This document shows, piece after piece, positions 10,033-22,920 of a DNA stretch of 64,000 bases. Positions within the stretch are counted from its first letter, which is position 1, and every line of letters begins with the position of its first letter. A program made the translations under genes and the position numbers. The DNA lies in the NCBI RefSeq assembly GCF_023159225.1, contig NC_063168.1:41529562-41593561 (forward strand), written 5' to 3'. The notes beneath the pieces were generated by a model. That model saw only the letters and a list, made by a program, of their open reading frames with translations, was not told the origin of the DNA and made no database searches. This stretch comes from Perognathus longimembris pacificus. Taxonomy: Eukaryota > Chordata > Mammalia > Rodentia > Heteromyidae.

Positions 10033-12805
10033 AATTTTCAGAAGAAGAAAAAGGAATATCCATATTTATTTTGTCATTGAACTATTTATTTTATATTTTC
10101 AGGATCAGAAAAAGCAAAGAGAAAAAGAAAAATTGGCATAACTGAACATATCTATGTCAGCCATAGAGGAATTAAATATGATATGATTCTTAAGCATTGA
10201 TTCCCAATACTATCTTCTTTAGGTTAGTGTGAGTGAATGTTTATCTCTATTCAAAGAAAAGATAAACAAACAATACATTTGAAACAGTGTAGACATTAAA
10301 AAATAAATAAAAATTTGGCTCAGGGTAGAGCCTGACAGCAAAATCCATGTATCTACACAGACAAAGCATAGGCAACCAAAAACTATATTCTTAACATAAT
10401 CTAACTCACATGTCTTTCTTTAATATTCTTCAAAGGCACATAGATTAATGACATTTCATTCTAAAGCACAAATCCTACATTTTGGTTATTTGATTATTAC
10501 ATTCTGGTAGTTATTCCAGCATCTGCACGTTAGCTTCTCAACTCTTGCATTTGTTGTTATTTGGTAAAGAGAAAATTAAAAAAAGAAAAGAAATGTTTTC
10601 CTTTCTCTTCTATTCACTTTTCCTGAGATGGCTTCATGCAAAACTTGCATTTGAATGTAGAATTTCTGTTTCTAAAGCCAATCTTCTATCATGTTAAATT
10701 GGCAAGAAATTTTGAGAACCATTCCTCTAGCCATTTCTACATGAGTAAATCCTAATTTATTTCTAGTAAAGCTTTGATTTCATTTATCTATTCCACTTTT
10801 TCCCTCGCTATGGGAAATGTGAGCAATGGAAGTAGACAAAGGAAAACTGTTTCTTGGTTTTATTCTAACCAGTTGTGTGAATTCAGATAGATAGTTGGGT
10901 ATCTCCAAACCTTAGTGCCCTTAGGTGTTAACTCAGGATAATAAGGGGAGCCTTTTTCCAGAGTTGCAGAAAATCTGTAAATGTTAGAGATACTTAACAC
11001 AAGCAGCTTTTATTATGTTGAACACATATATTTCCCTCACATGATCATGGTTCAAGGACATGTAAACATTAGCTACATCATTTTTGAAGTTAAAAAAATC
11101 CTTCTGAGCTTGGAAAATCAGAGTTATTTTTAAAAAGGACACAGACATAAAAAGTATGACAGGAATTCACTTGGACTTGCTAAATTATTGGTTTTAGAGT
11201 GTGGATAGCATGACCTGCTGTGTGGGTAATAGAGGAAGCTCAATAACCATAGGACAGTAATCTGGCTTAGTGACTTGTTTTATTTCAGCTAGGTGACTTC
11301 ATCCTGATAGAACAGGAGAGGAAGTAGAGGAATCGGAGCTACAGACAGTAGGATAGCATCTGGGACTATGCTAAGCAAAATGATCAGGTGACTGTCTTTA
11401 TTGAGGAAGTTGCCATGGACTTCTCAGGAAATAAATTATTTTAATATTATTAAGGATGCAGGTCCAAAGTATGATTAAATTCTTTTTATCTGTGTGCCAT
11501 GCTCTTTTATGGTCTGATTTGCTTCAGCTTAGTAACCTATTTTCCAAGTGTTTAATATATCAATGCTAATACTAAGTGTGCATTTTGTGATTCCATAGTG
11601 CACAGGCTGAAAAGAATGGGCTGTATAACAGATTTTCCATGCACTGTTGCTTCTCTGAATTATTGAACAGGAGCTCAGCTGCTTGGCTTTCCTGGATGTT
11701 CATTTGCAGAGACAAGACCCCATTTTGCTTCTGTTTTCTGTTGCTAATCAATAAACTGCAAATGAAAGCTGTCCCTCCTCTCCCCCACCCCAATCCACAA
11801 CCACTTCTTTCTTTGGAGGCACTGGAGTCTCCAATGTTGTCTGTTTTTGTTTTTCTAAAAAGGAATTGTAGTTCTCCTGTTGATAGTAAAAGAAAAGACC
11901 ATTTTAAGGAAGGGTTCTGGAAAAAACATCTGCTGTATGAACTTCTTTTGATTGCTTTTTAATGACTACATTAGGAAAGCCAGGGCTGGAAGAAGATGAA
12001 ACTGAAGACACTGTTGGCTGGAGTATTTGGTGTGTGAGGCAAGCTACATCTCCTCAGCCTTCTTTTACTTTACCCCTTTAAACTCCATTAAGCACATACC
12101 TGTCTCTTCAAAATATCTTTTCAGAAAAAAAAATGTAAAGATACTATTTTGTATTATATTGTTCAAACTGCTGATCAGACTTCCAGGGTTAATCCTAAAA
12201 GTTGTATATAAACCCAAATTGGTAAATTGACAGAATTAAAGGTCTCCTAAAAATCATGCATATATGTCTGTGCAATACCATATTGGATTTGGATCACTGA
12301 TTTTTTTTTTCTAACACAGGTCTGTCCAACGAAGTATTCCTTATTCACTTCAGAAACCATTGCATTATTCCACTCCACCCCTTGTAGTAAGTCAATTGAA
12401 CGTTAGAAGGAAAAAATTCCAAGTCCTCATTGATTAACATGACAGCAGCAAAGGCAAGATGCAATGGGTTGAACCAAACAGATTCCATTCTGGGTAGGGA
12501 CCTTCATTCCTTCTCTCAGGTCCCCTTAGCTGTATTGAGTCATGTAGTAATGAGGTCAGACACTGGGGCAAGTCAAGTCTGTTATCTCTCTCACTGTTAT
12601 TTTTAACTCATTGATATAGATCGCTGAGATTCGTTTCCATGGCAATGAAACAGACTACTTGGGTGAGAAGCCCAGAAATAGCCATGGAACTTGAGGGTAT
12701 CTGTTTTTGTTTCCTCTCCACCTGCATCATGTCAAGAAGCTATTCATTGCCTTTCAGGTCACACTGTCCTTGAGTCCTCAGGACATTTTGGAGGAATTAT
12801 ATGGT
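10033..12805. other. Unique AT-rich sequence
   Basis: No repeat, RNA or coding region recognised. The 107-codon plus frame at 11639-11962 overlaps a 73-codon antisense frame. Neither resembles a known protein. Confidence 0.45.
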
Positions 12806-12832
12806 CATTTATTTATTTATTTATTTATTTTT
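12806..12832. repeat. (TTTA)n microsatellite
   Basis: About six units of ATTT directly visible. The flanks are not recognised as a SINE. Nothing else is recognised up to 13247. Confidence 0.9.
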
Positions 12833-13425
12833 GCCTATTAACAAATAGCTCTTTGTTTTTCCTAATCCAGAGGATATTTTTAACATTCCCAGAAGTTTTT
12901 GTTTTACCTACCTGGATCCATAATACTTAATTATGAATCTATGAGGATGAGAATTGTCAAAAATACATTATTCTCTCTGTGGGGCCTTTTCACATAGCTA
13001 CATTTGAAATACAAGGCCTGTAAAGAGGTCTGATTTCATTTAATCTTTATTATTTTAACCCAAAGGACATGAACTAAAAATGCAGTGACATTAGTGGCTA
13101 GACATTTAATATGTGAATTTATTTGGTGGAAGGCACAATTCAGGCCCTGGAACTAAGTTAAACCTATTTTATCTAAAAAAATTACCAATTCTTCCAGCAC
13201 TTACCTACATTTCTTTTCTTCTTTGCCAAAAACTACTGTAGTTTTCACATGATCATGCCAATAGATGCAGAAAAAGCATTTGGAAGGATCTAACACCCCT
13301 TTATGATGAAAGTTCTGCAGAAACTAGTAATCCATGGAACATTCCTCAATATAATAACAGCTGCATATGACAAACCTCTGGCTAGGATTATCCTAAATGG
13401 TGGAAAGGTTAAAAGCATTTCATCT

Positions 13426-13630
13426 GGGCTGGGGATATGGCCTAGTGGCAAGAGTGCTTGCCTTGTATACATGAAGCCCTGGGTTCAATTCCCCAGCACC
13501 ACATATATGGAAAACGGCCAGAAGGGGCGCTGTGGCTCAGGTGGCAGAGTGCTAGCCTTGAGCGGGAAGAAGCCAGGGATGGTGCTCAGGCCCTGAATCC
13601 AGGCCCCAGGACTGGCAAAAAAAAAAAAAA
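13426..13630 (+). mobile_element. IDL-Geo SINE nested in L1
   Basis: Full dimer with A-tail. It is flanked by 'aaagcatttcatct' (13412-13425) and 'aaggcatttcctct' (13631-13644), an imperfect 14-bp target-site duplication made of L1 sequence. It therefore post-dates the L1. Confidence 0.92.
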
Positions 13631-15018
13631 AAGGCATTTCCTCTAAAATCAGGATAGATACAAGGATGTCCACTCCTCTTAAATATAGTATTGGAATTCC
13701 TAGCCAAAGCAATAAGGCAAAAGACAAACATAAAAGGGGATAAAAACAAGGAAAGAAAGAAAACTCTCCCTCTTTGCAGATGATATGACCTTGTATTTAA
13801 AGAACTCCATAAACTTCTTGCACAAGTTACTTGAGCTGATCAGAAACTTTGACAAAGTAGCAGGGTATAAAATTAACCCACAAAAATGAGTAGCTTTTCT
13901 GTATGCCAACAATGAGAAGGGAGAGGCTGAAATCAGAAAAGTAACTCTTCTTGTAATAGCTTTAAACATACCTAGGAATTAACTCAACAAAAGCAGTAAA
14001 GGACCTCTAAGATGAAAACCTTAAAAACCTAAAAAGGAAATTAAGGCAGACTTAAGGAAGGGGAAAAACCTACCCTGCTCCTGGATTGGGAGGATTAACA
14101 TTGTGAAAATGGCAAAATTGCCAAAAGTTATCTATAAACCCACTGATACACCAACAACATTCTTTAATGAAAGAGAAAAGCAATCTAAAACTTCATATGG
14201 AATAATAGAAGACCCTGAATAGTAGAAACAATCCTTATCAAGAAGAGCAATGATAGAGAAATATCAATAACAAACATCAAACTCTGGTACAAAGCCACAG
14301 TTATAAAAATAGCTTGGTACTGGCACATGAATTGGCTTGAGAACCAAAGGAAAAGAACTGAAGACCCAGAAATGAACTCACAGACCTATGACCACCTAAT
14401 CTTTGATAAGGGAGCCAAAGTTATCATGTGGAAGAAAGACAGCCTCTTCAACAAAAGGTGCTGGTAGAATTGTCTATACATAAGTAGAAACAGAAGTTAG
14501 ATCCTTATGTATTACTCTTGTACCAGAATCAACTCCCAACGGATCAAAGACCTTGAGGTAAGAGCAAATACCCTGAAAATATTACAGGAAGGAATTGGGC
14601 ATACACTAGGGCTCCTAGTGGTCTGAACTTCCTAAATAAAGATCTAGAAACACAACAAATCAAAGAAAGGCTGAATTAATGGGCTTGAATTAAACTGCTG
14701 AGCTTTGGCATGACAAAGGACATAGCAAGCAAAATAAATAGAAAGCCCATAGACTGGGAGATTTTCACTGGGTATAAGACAGACAGGGTCCTCATATAAA
14801 AAATATACCTATATCTTCAAAAATTAACTCACCTCCCACAACAAATCCTCATAGAAACAATCACCCTATTAATAAGTGGGCTAAAGAATTAAAAAGATAC
14901 TTCTCCAGAGAGGAAATAATGATCACCAATAGCCACATGAAGCAATGTTCAAAATCTATGGCTGTAAAAGAAATGCAAATCAAAACTACACTGAAATTCC
15001 ACCTCACCCCAGTTAGAA

Positions 15019-15435
15019 ATGGCCATTATCAAGAAAAATAATAATAACAGATGCTGGTGGGGATGTGGCCAAAAGGAAACACTACTACACTGTTGGTGGG
15101 ACTATAAACTGGTTCAGCCACTCTGGAAAGCAGTATGGAGATTCCTCAAAACACTAAACACAGCATTCCCCTATGATCTAGCAATGCCACTCCCAGGCAT
15201 TTACCCAAATGATCACAAACCAGGCCACACTAAAGCTACCAGAAAAGCTATGGTCATTGCAGCATTATTTACCATAGCTAAGCTATTGAACCAACCTAGA
15301 TGCCCCTCCATAGATGAATGGATCAAGAAATGGTGGTATATGTACACAGTGGAATTCTGTGCTTCCATCAGAAAGAATGGCAATGCCCCATTCATAAGGA
15401 AATGGAAAGACCTGGAGAAAAATCATATTAAATGA
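15019..15435 (+). pseudogene. L1 ORF2 C-terminal fragment
   Basis: The 138-codon open stretch encodes the end of L1 ORF2p. It includes the Cys-rich motif as 'CWWGCGQKETLLHCWWDY', followed by '[17 protein letters not shown]' and 'MFIAALFTIAK'-like and 'QPRCPSIDEWIKKWW'-like segments. The intact family motif ends WWEC or WWDC. Here the last cysteine is tyrosine, so the motif is damaged. It is the only long open frame left in this decayed L1. Confidence 0.85.
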
Positions 15436-15545
15436 AGTATGCCAGACTGAAAGAAATGTACACATTATTTTACTTATGTAACTGTAACTACTGCCTACAT
15501 CATCTTTATAATAAAATAAAATTTAAAAATTACTGTGCTTTTATG

Positions 15546-17211
15546 ATAGTGTTAGATTCCTAACTCTCAAAAAAATAAAGGTAGTTCCCCAAATATATTG
15601 TTTTCTCTGAACTGAAAATTTGGTACAATAGAGATACCTCAATATAAGCAATTGCAGATACCATTATCAATATATTAACCTAGTGTACCTATTTCTAGTT
15701 GAGCACTCACAATTGTCACTCAGTGTCACTGGACTATAACACTCTTTCCTCCTTTGTGCTTTTGTTGTCCTGCAACCTGTATTTTTTACTGCAGCAGAAC
15801 TTGAGTTTTAGTTTGTCTGCCTCCACAGAAGAGTCTTTGTCTGTCAGGGCTCTATTTAATTTTTAAAACCATTTTTATTACTCTGTACAGAGGAGTTAGC
15901 TAGAAAAAACATTCCTTAATAAAATCTCCTTAACAAATACCATTTTTTCACTGTAAAAGATCTTTCTTTTCCTTTTTTTCTCTTTTTTACATAGATATTG
16001 GCAGTTGTGCGAGTGAAGAGGCTTAGTTACCTAAGAAGCTACGTGAAAAGGTTTTTTATTTTTTAAAAGAAAATTCTTTCTGCTTCTATGTTATTTTTAA
16101 TCAGAAGCACATGATTTCACATTCCTCTTTTCCTTCCCAATTTTGGTTCAAATTTCTTTTTGTAATTGATTTTTTAGTTTTCATTGAACATTCAAAATGA
16201 ATGCAAAAATCTGTTAAAAGAAAGCTAATTTATTAATTCACAGTTAGTTTGTCTGGTTATTTCTGTAGTACTTGGAAAATTGCATCAGGTGTTAAGCAGG
16301 TGTGTGAGCAGGCTACTTGAATGCTGATACTGAAAGTCCATAGTGAATAACCTTCCACTTGAAAAGGCATTTTCAGGCTAGATTACTGCATTAATGAGAT
16401 TGTCATATTGACTAGACTTAGTTAACAAGAAATAGGCTCTTTTTTTTCCTTGCTACTTTACCCCATTTGAATTTCATACAAGACAAGGTATTTTTAAATG
16501 GAAGGATTTTACATCTTTCTGATCTATTCAGAGTAGAACCATGAGCATTTATGACAAAGGTGACCAGGTAACAGAAATGATGTAAAACAGGCTAAAATTC
16601 CATCAAGTGGCTGTGCTGATTCATTCTTTGATCATGTGTATCCGCTTGTTACTTAGACCCCACCACCAAGCAACTCCTCTGTTAGCACTAAATAAGTATG
16701 TATTTTTTTGTAAACTGAATGTGTTACATTCCAAGAGATGATGGAAATATAAGTTGAATTGTTTATTGATCACTGTTTCCACCTCTGAGAATGTTATATA
16801 GTCTACCAGAAAACAAAAAACAGAAACAAAGCCCGAATGAGTTTAAAGGTGATATAGAGAGACAGCTATACACACACACAAAGAAAGAGAATGGGGATTC
16901 TATCACAAGTGCCTTCTGAAGATTTCAGAAGCATAGTGATAATGGACATCTATGGAAACTGCAGTGACCTTTCCAGCATAGTGGTATTTGTCCTGCCATC
17001 TGAAGGATGGATGAAGATCAGACCAATAAATGAGAAAGAAGTAGTTATTCTGGGCACAAATAAGAACAAAGATCCAGATGAAAGAAATGATGCCATTATT
17101 TTCTTGATAATTAGGAGAAAATTTAGGAATAGGGTAGAAAACAGAGCATATTGAAAATTAATTAGATTTTAGGTATATTCTCAAGATTTAGTGAGGAAGT
17201 GCTGAAATAAG
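15546..17211. other. Unique AT-rich sequence
   Basis: No repeat or gene recognised. An 87-codon frame at 16891-17154 has no recognisable domain. Confidence 0.45.
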
Positions 17212-17223
17212 GAAGTGGGTAGA

Positions 17224-17439
17224 GGGCTGGGGATATGGCCTAGTGGCAAGAGAGCGTGCCTCGTATACATGAGGCCCTGGGTTCGATTCCCCAGCACCAC
17301 ATATACAGAAAACGGCCAGAAGTGGCGCTGTGGCTCAAGTGGCAGAGTGCTAGCCTTGAGCAAAAGGAAGCCAGGGACAGAGCTCAGGCCCTGAGTCCAA
17401 GGCCCAGGACTGGCCAAAAAAAAAAAAAAAAAAAAAGAA
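17224..17439 (+). mobile_element. IDL-Geo SINE, young-looking
   Basis: Near-consensus dimer with intact ID A box ('tggcctagtggc') and B box ('ggttcgattcc'), a clean A-tail and a perfect 12-bp target-site duplication 'gaagtgggtaga' (17212-17223 and 17440-17451). Low decay and CpGs kept ('gaaaacggccagaagtggcg') suggest recent insertion. Confidence 0.94.
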
Positions 17440-18002
17440 GAAGTGGGTAGAAAGAGGAGGAAATGGCAGAAAGCTATTTTATGTAAAAAGAATTGACTAG
17501 ACTTAACCACCCACTGAGGGATGAGGAACAGAACAGTCAAATCTGTGTCTGTAATCTTGATCCTGGAAAGGAGGTAAACTGATGTTGAACACAACATATA
17601 GAGCTCTTCAGATGATAGACAGAAGTAAAGAGTTTTCGAAGACAGGGAATTACTTGATTTTAGAAAGAAAAGTATGTTTATCATCTCCTCAAACTTCAAT
17701 TACTTAGGGAAATTTAGCGTTCCACCATTTAATACTTTTAAAATACTTTTAATTGACGTTTTTAATTAAAATGTCTGAGTTTTAAATTTAGGTATGTTTC
17801 TCAGAAGTTTGTGTTAGAAAGAGAAATTTATAAAAACCACCTTTGTTCCAGTTGGCCATTTTCATTACTATACATCACTTCTAATAAATGAGTTATGGTG
17901 ATGACTATTTTGTAGTTGGTTTGATTTTACCTAATGTACAATGAAGAAAGAAAAGACTGTATAAATAACATCCCTAAAAGGCCTTTTACAGGAAGTGTAA
18001 TA

Positions 18003-18195
18003 AGGGCTGGGAATGTGGCATAGTGGTAGAGTGCTTACCTCACATGCATGAAGCCCTTGGTTTGATTCTTCAGCATCACAGAAAAAGCTGGTAGTGGTGA
18101 GGTGGCTCAAGTGGTAGAATTCTAGCCTTGAGCAAAAGAAGCTCAGGGACAATGTTCAGGTCCTGAGTTCAAGCCCCAAGACTGGCAAAAAAAAT
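18003..18195 (+). mobile_element. IDL-Geo SINE, older variant
   Basis: Same dimeric order as the young copies, but with 'ggtagagtgcttacctcaca' in the ID part and 'gctcagggacaatgttcagg' in the Geo part. The linker is shortened. No clear target-site duplication. Confidence 0.85.
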
Positions 18196-18199
18196 ACCC

Positions 18200-18814
18200 T
18201 AAGAAAAATGTTGAATAAAAACATTAAGCAATAACATCAGCAACAACAGATCATGTGGATGGAATACTTGGGCAGTGATGGTAATCAGAAAGCATTGCCA
18301 TCTGAGCAGGATCTGGAGGCATGCTCTCAGGTGATGGATTCAGCTGTGATTTCACAGTGGCCTCACAATACTACTTTGGTAAGATTGGAGAGTTCTAATT
18401 GATACTGGAGTTGTACCTGTTCTGAAGACCCAAGCCAATGGTGACATAATTGTTGACTATTCTAACTTACATGAAAATTCATGAAAAATGCAGCATGTGG
18501 AGTATGGATATTGCAGAAGATTTGGCTACATGGAGTCACTGTGTTTGCCTTAACATGGAAGAAAATATTGGCACATATGTATACTTGTATATCTCTGTAT
18601 TTAAGTTATTTTGTACAGAACAGAAAAAAATCCTTTGTTTTAACTTCTCTCCAAGTGTTTAGCTTTTTAATTGAATTCTAGTAATACTTTTATTCCCTTA
18701 TTTGTGTTTTTTGTTTGTTCCAGTATTCATTCTTGAACTCATTGCTTTGGGATGTCACTTCGCTTTCTTGCACATTGTTAGTGATCTAGTACTTACTCTG
18801 TATCTCTTGTTCAG
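18200..18814. other. Unique AT-rich sequence
   Basis: Nothing recognised on either strand. Confidence 0.4.
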
Positions 18815-18936
18815 CATTTTTTATCATAGACTGGAGATAAAGTATCACAGACTAGCCTAGCATGGTTTCAAACTATGATCCTCCAGGCAGGTCTCAGCCA
18901 TGTCAGTAGATAAGATTACAAGGGTAAGCCAGTGGC
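18815..18936 (-). mobile_element. B1-like SINE fragment
   Basis: Antisense B1-like segments 'ctggagataaagtatcacag', 'ggtttcaaactatgatcctc' and 'ataagattacaagggtaagc' in the expected order. Very decayed. Confidence 0.5.
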
Positions 18937-18984
18937 ATATGGGGATATATTTCCTCTTCTTAATAATACTATAAAAAACTTCAA

Positions 18985-19320
18985 ATCTGTCAGCCAGTGG
19001 CATATGCCTATAATCTTAGCTCCATAGGAGGTGGAGATTGAGAGGATGGTGGTTTAAATCCAGCCTGAGCAACAAAGTTTATGAAACCTCCATCTCAATC
19101 AATACCTGCATTGTTGCATCTGTCATCCTAGCTATGCAGAAGGAGGGGATTGGGATGACATGGTTCTAAGCCAGCCAAAGTTAAAAGTTCAGACCCTATC
19201 TCAACAGAAAGAGCTAAATGTAGTGCCACATGCCTGTCATCCCAGTTTTAGCAAAAACTTAAATAAAGGGATTGCAATTTAGACCAGTCCAGGGAAAAGC
19301 ATGAATCTATCTAAAAAAAA
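18985..19320 (+). mobile_element. Trimeric 7SL/B1-like SINE array
   Basis: Three successive B1-like monomers in one orientation: (1) from 'gtggcatatgcctataatct' to 'aacctccatctcaa'; (2) from 'gttgcatctgtcatcctagc' to 'gaccctatctcaac'; (3) from 'tagtgccacatgcctgtcat' to 'gaatctatct' plus an 18-bp A run. Each has the head motif 'gcctgtaatccyagc' and the closing 'accctatctcaa' in decayed form. Confidence 0.6.
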
Positions 19321-19457
19321 AAAAAAAAACCCAGGTAAAAAGGCTAGAATCCTGGATCAAACCATAGATTGCCTGCCCAACAAGTGAAAAATCACTGAAT
19401 TCAAAACATAATAAAAAAGACATACGAGAGCACTTAGGTTCTTTTTAGCCTATTTTT

Positions 19458-19532
19458 TTCAGTGCTGAGGACAAAATCAGGGCTCTGCACATGCTAGGTA
19501 AATGCTCTATCACTGAAATAAACTCCAGCTTT
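19458..19532 (-). mobile_element. Monomeric ID-like SINE
   Basis: Antisense ID sequence: 'cagtgctgaggacaaaatca', 'gggctctgcacatgctaggt', 'aaatgctctatcactgaa', 'aactccagc'. No Geo monomer follows. Confidence 0.65.
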
Positions 19533-20160
19533 TAGCATAATTTTTTAAAACAGATTTCCATTTCAATTTTCTTTGAGAAAGTAATAGCAATAGAGAGTCA
19601 GGTAATACTCTTTCATTTACTCACACAACCTGATTGATGACTAGACATGTGTGGTATCATGAAGGTATAAATGGTATAGACTATTTCAGGAATCTGTGGA
19701 TGTCTTATTTTATTCAATTTCTGTGAGTCAGTTGAAATGTGTCACCAATGTTTAAGCTCATGTTCTCTTACCAATATTTAAGCTCATGTTCTTCCATCCA
19801 GGTCTATTTAAAATCTCCATTCTCATTTAAAGTTTGATGGCAAATTCCTGACTCTAACAGAAATGGAAGCTTATACAGCTTCCTTCCTTTTTGTTTTCTT
19901 CAGTCAGTAAACTGGATCTTGAATTTCTTTGAAGATAGAATGTAGTCTACATTTAAATAGACTACATTTAAGTTTTAGACCAAACTCACAAGTCAGCTTA
20001 GATGAGAAGAGATCTAAATCTTAGACAAGCAAATTTAGGAAAATCAGTTACAAATGTCAGGTAGAAGGCTTGTTCGTGAGAAATCACAGAAGAAAATCAA
20101 TAAGAATTGTGGACAAGTATCTGTATACTACAATGGTAGCTAAATAGACAAGGACCCCGT

Positions 20161-20206
<46 letters not shown>

Positions 20207-20248
20207 TGTGTGTGTGTATGTGTGTGTGTGTATCTGTCTGTCTGTCTA
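20161..20248. repeat. (GT)n microsatellite with (TCTG)n end
   Basis: Long GT run (20162-20205), an interruption, a further GT run to 20232, then four TCTG units. It sits at the tail side of a minus-strand composite SINE. Confidence 0.95.
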
Positions 20249-20438
20249 GGCTTTAACTGAGGTCCTTATGGCTGGGACTCTACCCACTTGAGCAAACACT
20301 TCTAGCTTCTTGCTGACTATTTGCAAGTGATAATCTCATGATTTGGGCTGCAAAGACTGGCTCTGACTGTGATTTTAAAACCACATCTTCCTTAATAGAA
20401 TTACAGGCATGAGCTAATGGCACTCAGCCTAGAGGCAT
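20249..20438 (-). mobile_element. Composite SINE (B1-like plus Geo-like), decayed
   Basis: Antisense blocks: 'ctctacccacttgagcaaac' (Geo-like), 'gcaagtgataatctcatgat' (linker), 'atagaattacaggcatgagc' (B1-like head). Confidence 0.55.
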
Positions 20439-21673
20439 GATAAAGGAAATGCAGAGTATACAGAGTGAAAGATTCTTGAGGGCAGTGAATTGGGGAAAGA
20501 GGAAATATGTAAGTCAGGAAGGTGAAGATGAAAATTCATAGAAGTGATCTAAATACATCAAATATGGGAATTACTAATTACAGGTTTTCAGAAGTATATA
20601 TATGAGAAAAAACTTGCTCACTTCTACCACAAAGGTCACAAGCCAGAATTTTAACTAGTAAGTGGAACCATAGAAAGAGAGATTGCAAAGGGAAAACTGT
20701 CAGTAGTGTGAAGCAATTATATTTTGTACCTGTCTTTGTTAATTAGTATATTATTTCTTTTGTTATAATAGTCTTTTTGAATTGAAAGTCACAAAATTCC
20801 TTTTGTTTCAGTAACAGATGTTTGAGATAATTGCTTTTTAATTTTGTTAGCTCATAAGAGATAGCATCTTAGAGAGAGGAATTAATAAGGTACTAATACA
20901 AGAATATAATTTCTGAGCAGCTGGTTCATAATATTTATCACCTTCTCATATCATAAAAAAGTTCTCTATCTATGACATACTACAAATCTTGCCTAAGCAG
21001 AATGTCAAGACTTATGACTCAGGAATATACCCTTGCCTGTGGTTTAGGGGGAAACTCTATAGGAAAATCAACCTTTGCTTACAGAAGAAGATGAATGTTT
21101 TTCCCAAATAGTATACTCAAATTTTGAAGAACAGACACAAAGTCCCAAGTTGTGAAAAGTACATATTTTGATGGTTCATAAATTTTAGAAGGATAATTGT
21201 ACTTTTTTTCTATTGTACGATAAGGTAGGAATTGTTTTCCATAAAACAGAATTACGTTTACCTTGGAAAAATCATATTTTTATATCACCACCTTCAGCTG
21301 TTTGGTGCTATCCAGGGTCCTGAACTATTCCAAGCAACAAGGTGGTGAGGATAACTTTGTACTCATTCTTGGGCCTTGACACTGCCAGTCCTCATCCTCA
21401 CTGTATATAGCACTCAACGGTACCTCACACTGACCTGATGCCTTCATCAATTTCGCAGTCTTGTGATCAATCTATAGAAGTTTTAAAGGAACAGTGTAGG
21501 AGAAGATAGAATGAATGTCTTTAAGCATAGTCTGAATTCCAACTAGTTTAGATACTACGAATGAATAAGTCTAGTGATCCCAATTGAAAGACTGTAGCTC
21601 TAAATATTTCTACATTCATATAACAGAAAAGTTTTAAATGTATTCTAGCATTGGTTATATAATGCTTCCTGCC
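20439..21673. other. Unique AT-rich sequence
   Basis: Nothing recognised up to the target-site duplication of the large L1. Confidence 0.4.
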
Positions 21674-22703
21674 TAAGCTCCATAATTTATTTATTTTTCT
21701 TATTAATTGTCATTGTTATGTACGGAGAGGTTACAGTTTCATATGTTAGGCATTGGGTACATTTCTTGTACTGTTTGTTACCTCCTCCCTCATTCCCACC
21801 TCCTCCTCCCCCTTTCCCTCTCCCTCCATAAGTTGATCAATTGGTTTACACCAAATGGTTTTTGCAAGTATTGCTTTTGGAGTCGTTTGTCTTTTTTTAT
21901 CATTTGTCTCTCGATTTTGATATTCCCTTTCCCTTCCTTAGTTCTAATACCAGTATATACAGTCTCCAGGGTACTCAAATGATATACAGTGATAGTGTGG
22001 GTACTGCCACAGGAAGGGGATACAAGAGGATCATCAACAATAGAAGCTACAGTTTCACATGCCATGTTGAAAGTAAGTACAACAGTGATGTAACAGTCGT
22101 TTCAATAACATGGAATTCATTTCACTTATAATCATCAATGTGTTCCTAAGGGCATAGATATTGCACTCTTGTGATCCTCTGCTGTGACTAGCCTAAACCT
22201 GTGCTATTTATTCCCTATGCAGGAGACCACAGAGTCCATGTTTCTTTGGGACTGGCTCACTTCACTTAGAATAATTTTTTTCAAGTTCTTCCATTTCCTT
22301 ATGAATGGGTCAATATCATTCTGATAGAGGCATAAAATTCCATTGTGTATATGTACCACATTTTCCTGATCCATTCATCTACTGAGGAGCATCTGGGTTG
22401 GTTCCATATTTTAGCTATGACAAATTGTGCTATTATGAACATTGTTGTGCTGGTGGCTTTAGTGTGTTCTTCTTTGTGGTCTTTTGGGTAGATGCCCAAA
22501 AGTGGGGCTGCTGGGTCATAGGGGAGCCCTATGTTTAGCCATCTGAGGAATCACCATACTGCTTTCAAGAGTGGATGAACCAGTTTACATTCCCAGCAAC
22601 AATGAAGTAGGGTTCTCTTTTAGCCACATCCCTCCAACATTTATTATTGTTAGGTTTCTGGATAAAGGACATTCTTACTGCGGTGAAGTGGAATCTCAAT
22701 GTG

Positions 22704-22920
22704 TTTATTTATTTATTATTTTTTTTTTTGCCAATCCTGGACCTTGGACTCAGGGCCTGAGCACCATCCCTGGCTTCTTCCCGCTCAAGGCTAGCACTCT
22801 GCCACCTGAGCCACAGCGCCCCTTCTGGCCATTTTCCATATATGTGGTGCTGGGGAATCGAACCAAGAGCTTCATGTGTAGGAGGCAAGCACTCTTGCCA
22901 CTAGGCCATATTCTCAGCCC
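22704..22920 (-). mobile_element. IDL-Geo SINE nested in L1, 'ctacacatgaag' variant
   Basis: T-rich tail (22704-22729), Geo monomer, ID monomer ending 'ctcagccc'. Flanks 'tcaatgtgttt' (22696-22706) and 'tcaatgttgttt' (22921-) are an imperfect target-site duplication. The ID part has 'cttcatgtgtaggaggcaag' where most copies have 'cttcatgtatacgaggcaag', as also at 53986-54202. Confidence 0.9.

Larger units (their letters stand above)
13248..15529 (+). mobile_element. 5'-truncated L1, short 3' UTR type, interrupted by a SINE
   Basis: The sequence starts inside the reverse-transcriptase domain ('catgccaatagatgcagaaa', motif A region), passes the FADD catalytic motif ('tttgcagatgatatgacc' near 13776) and runs to the C-terminal Cys/His region. 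The 3' UTR is only about 90 bp and ends 'ttataataaaataaaattta'. Imperfect flanking repeats, 'ctactgtagtttt' at 13233-13245 and 'ttactgtgctttt' at 15530-15542, are a probable target-site duplication. Numerous stops and frameshifts make it inactive. It is older than the two inverted L1s downstream. Confidence 0.85.

Noticed and set aside
17181..17699. 172-codon minus-strand open frame
   Set aside because: Most of its middle is the antisense of the IDL-Geo SINE, and the ends are unique AT-rich sequence. No protein family fits.
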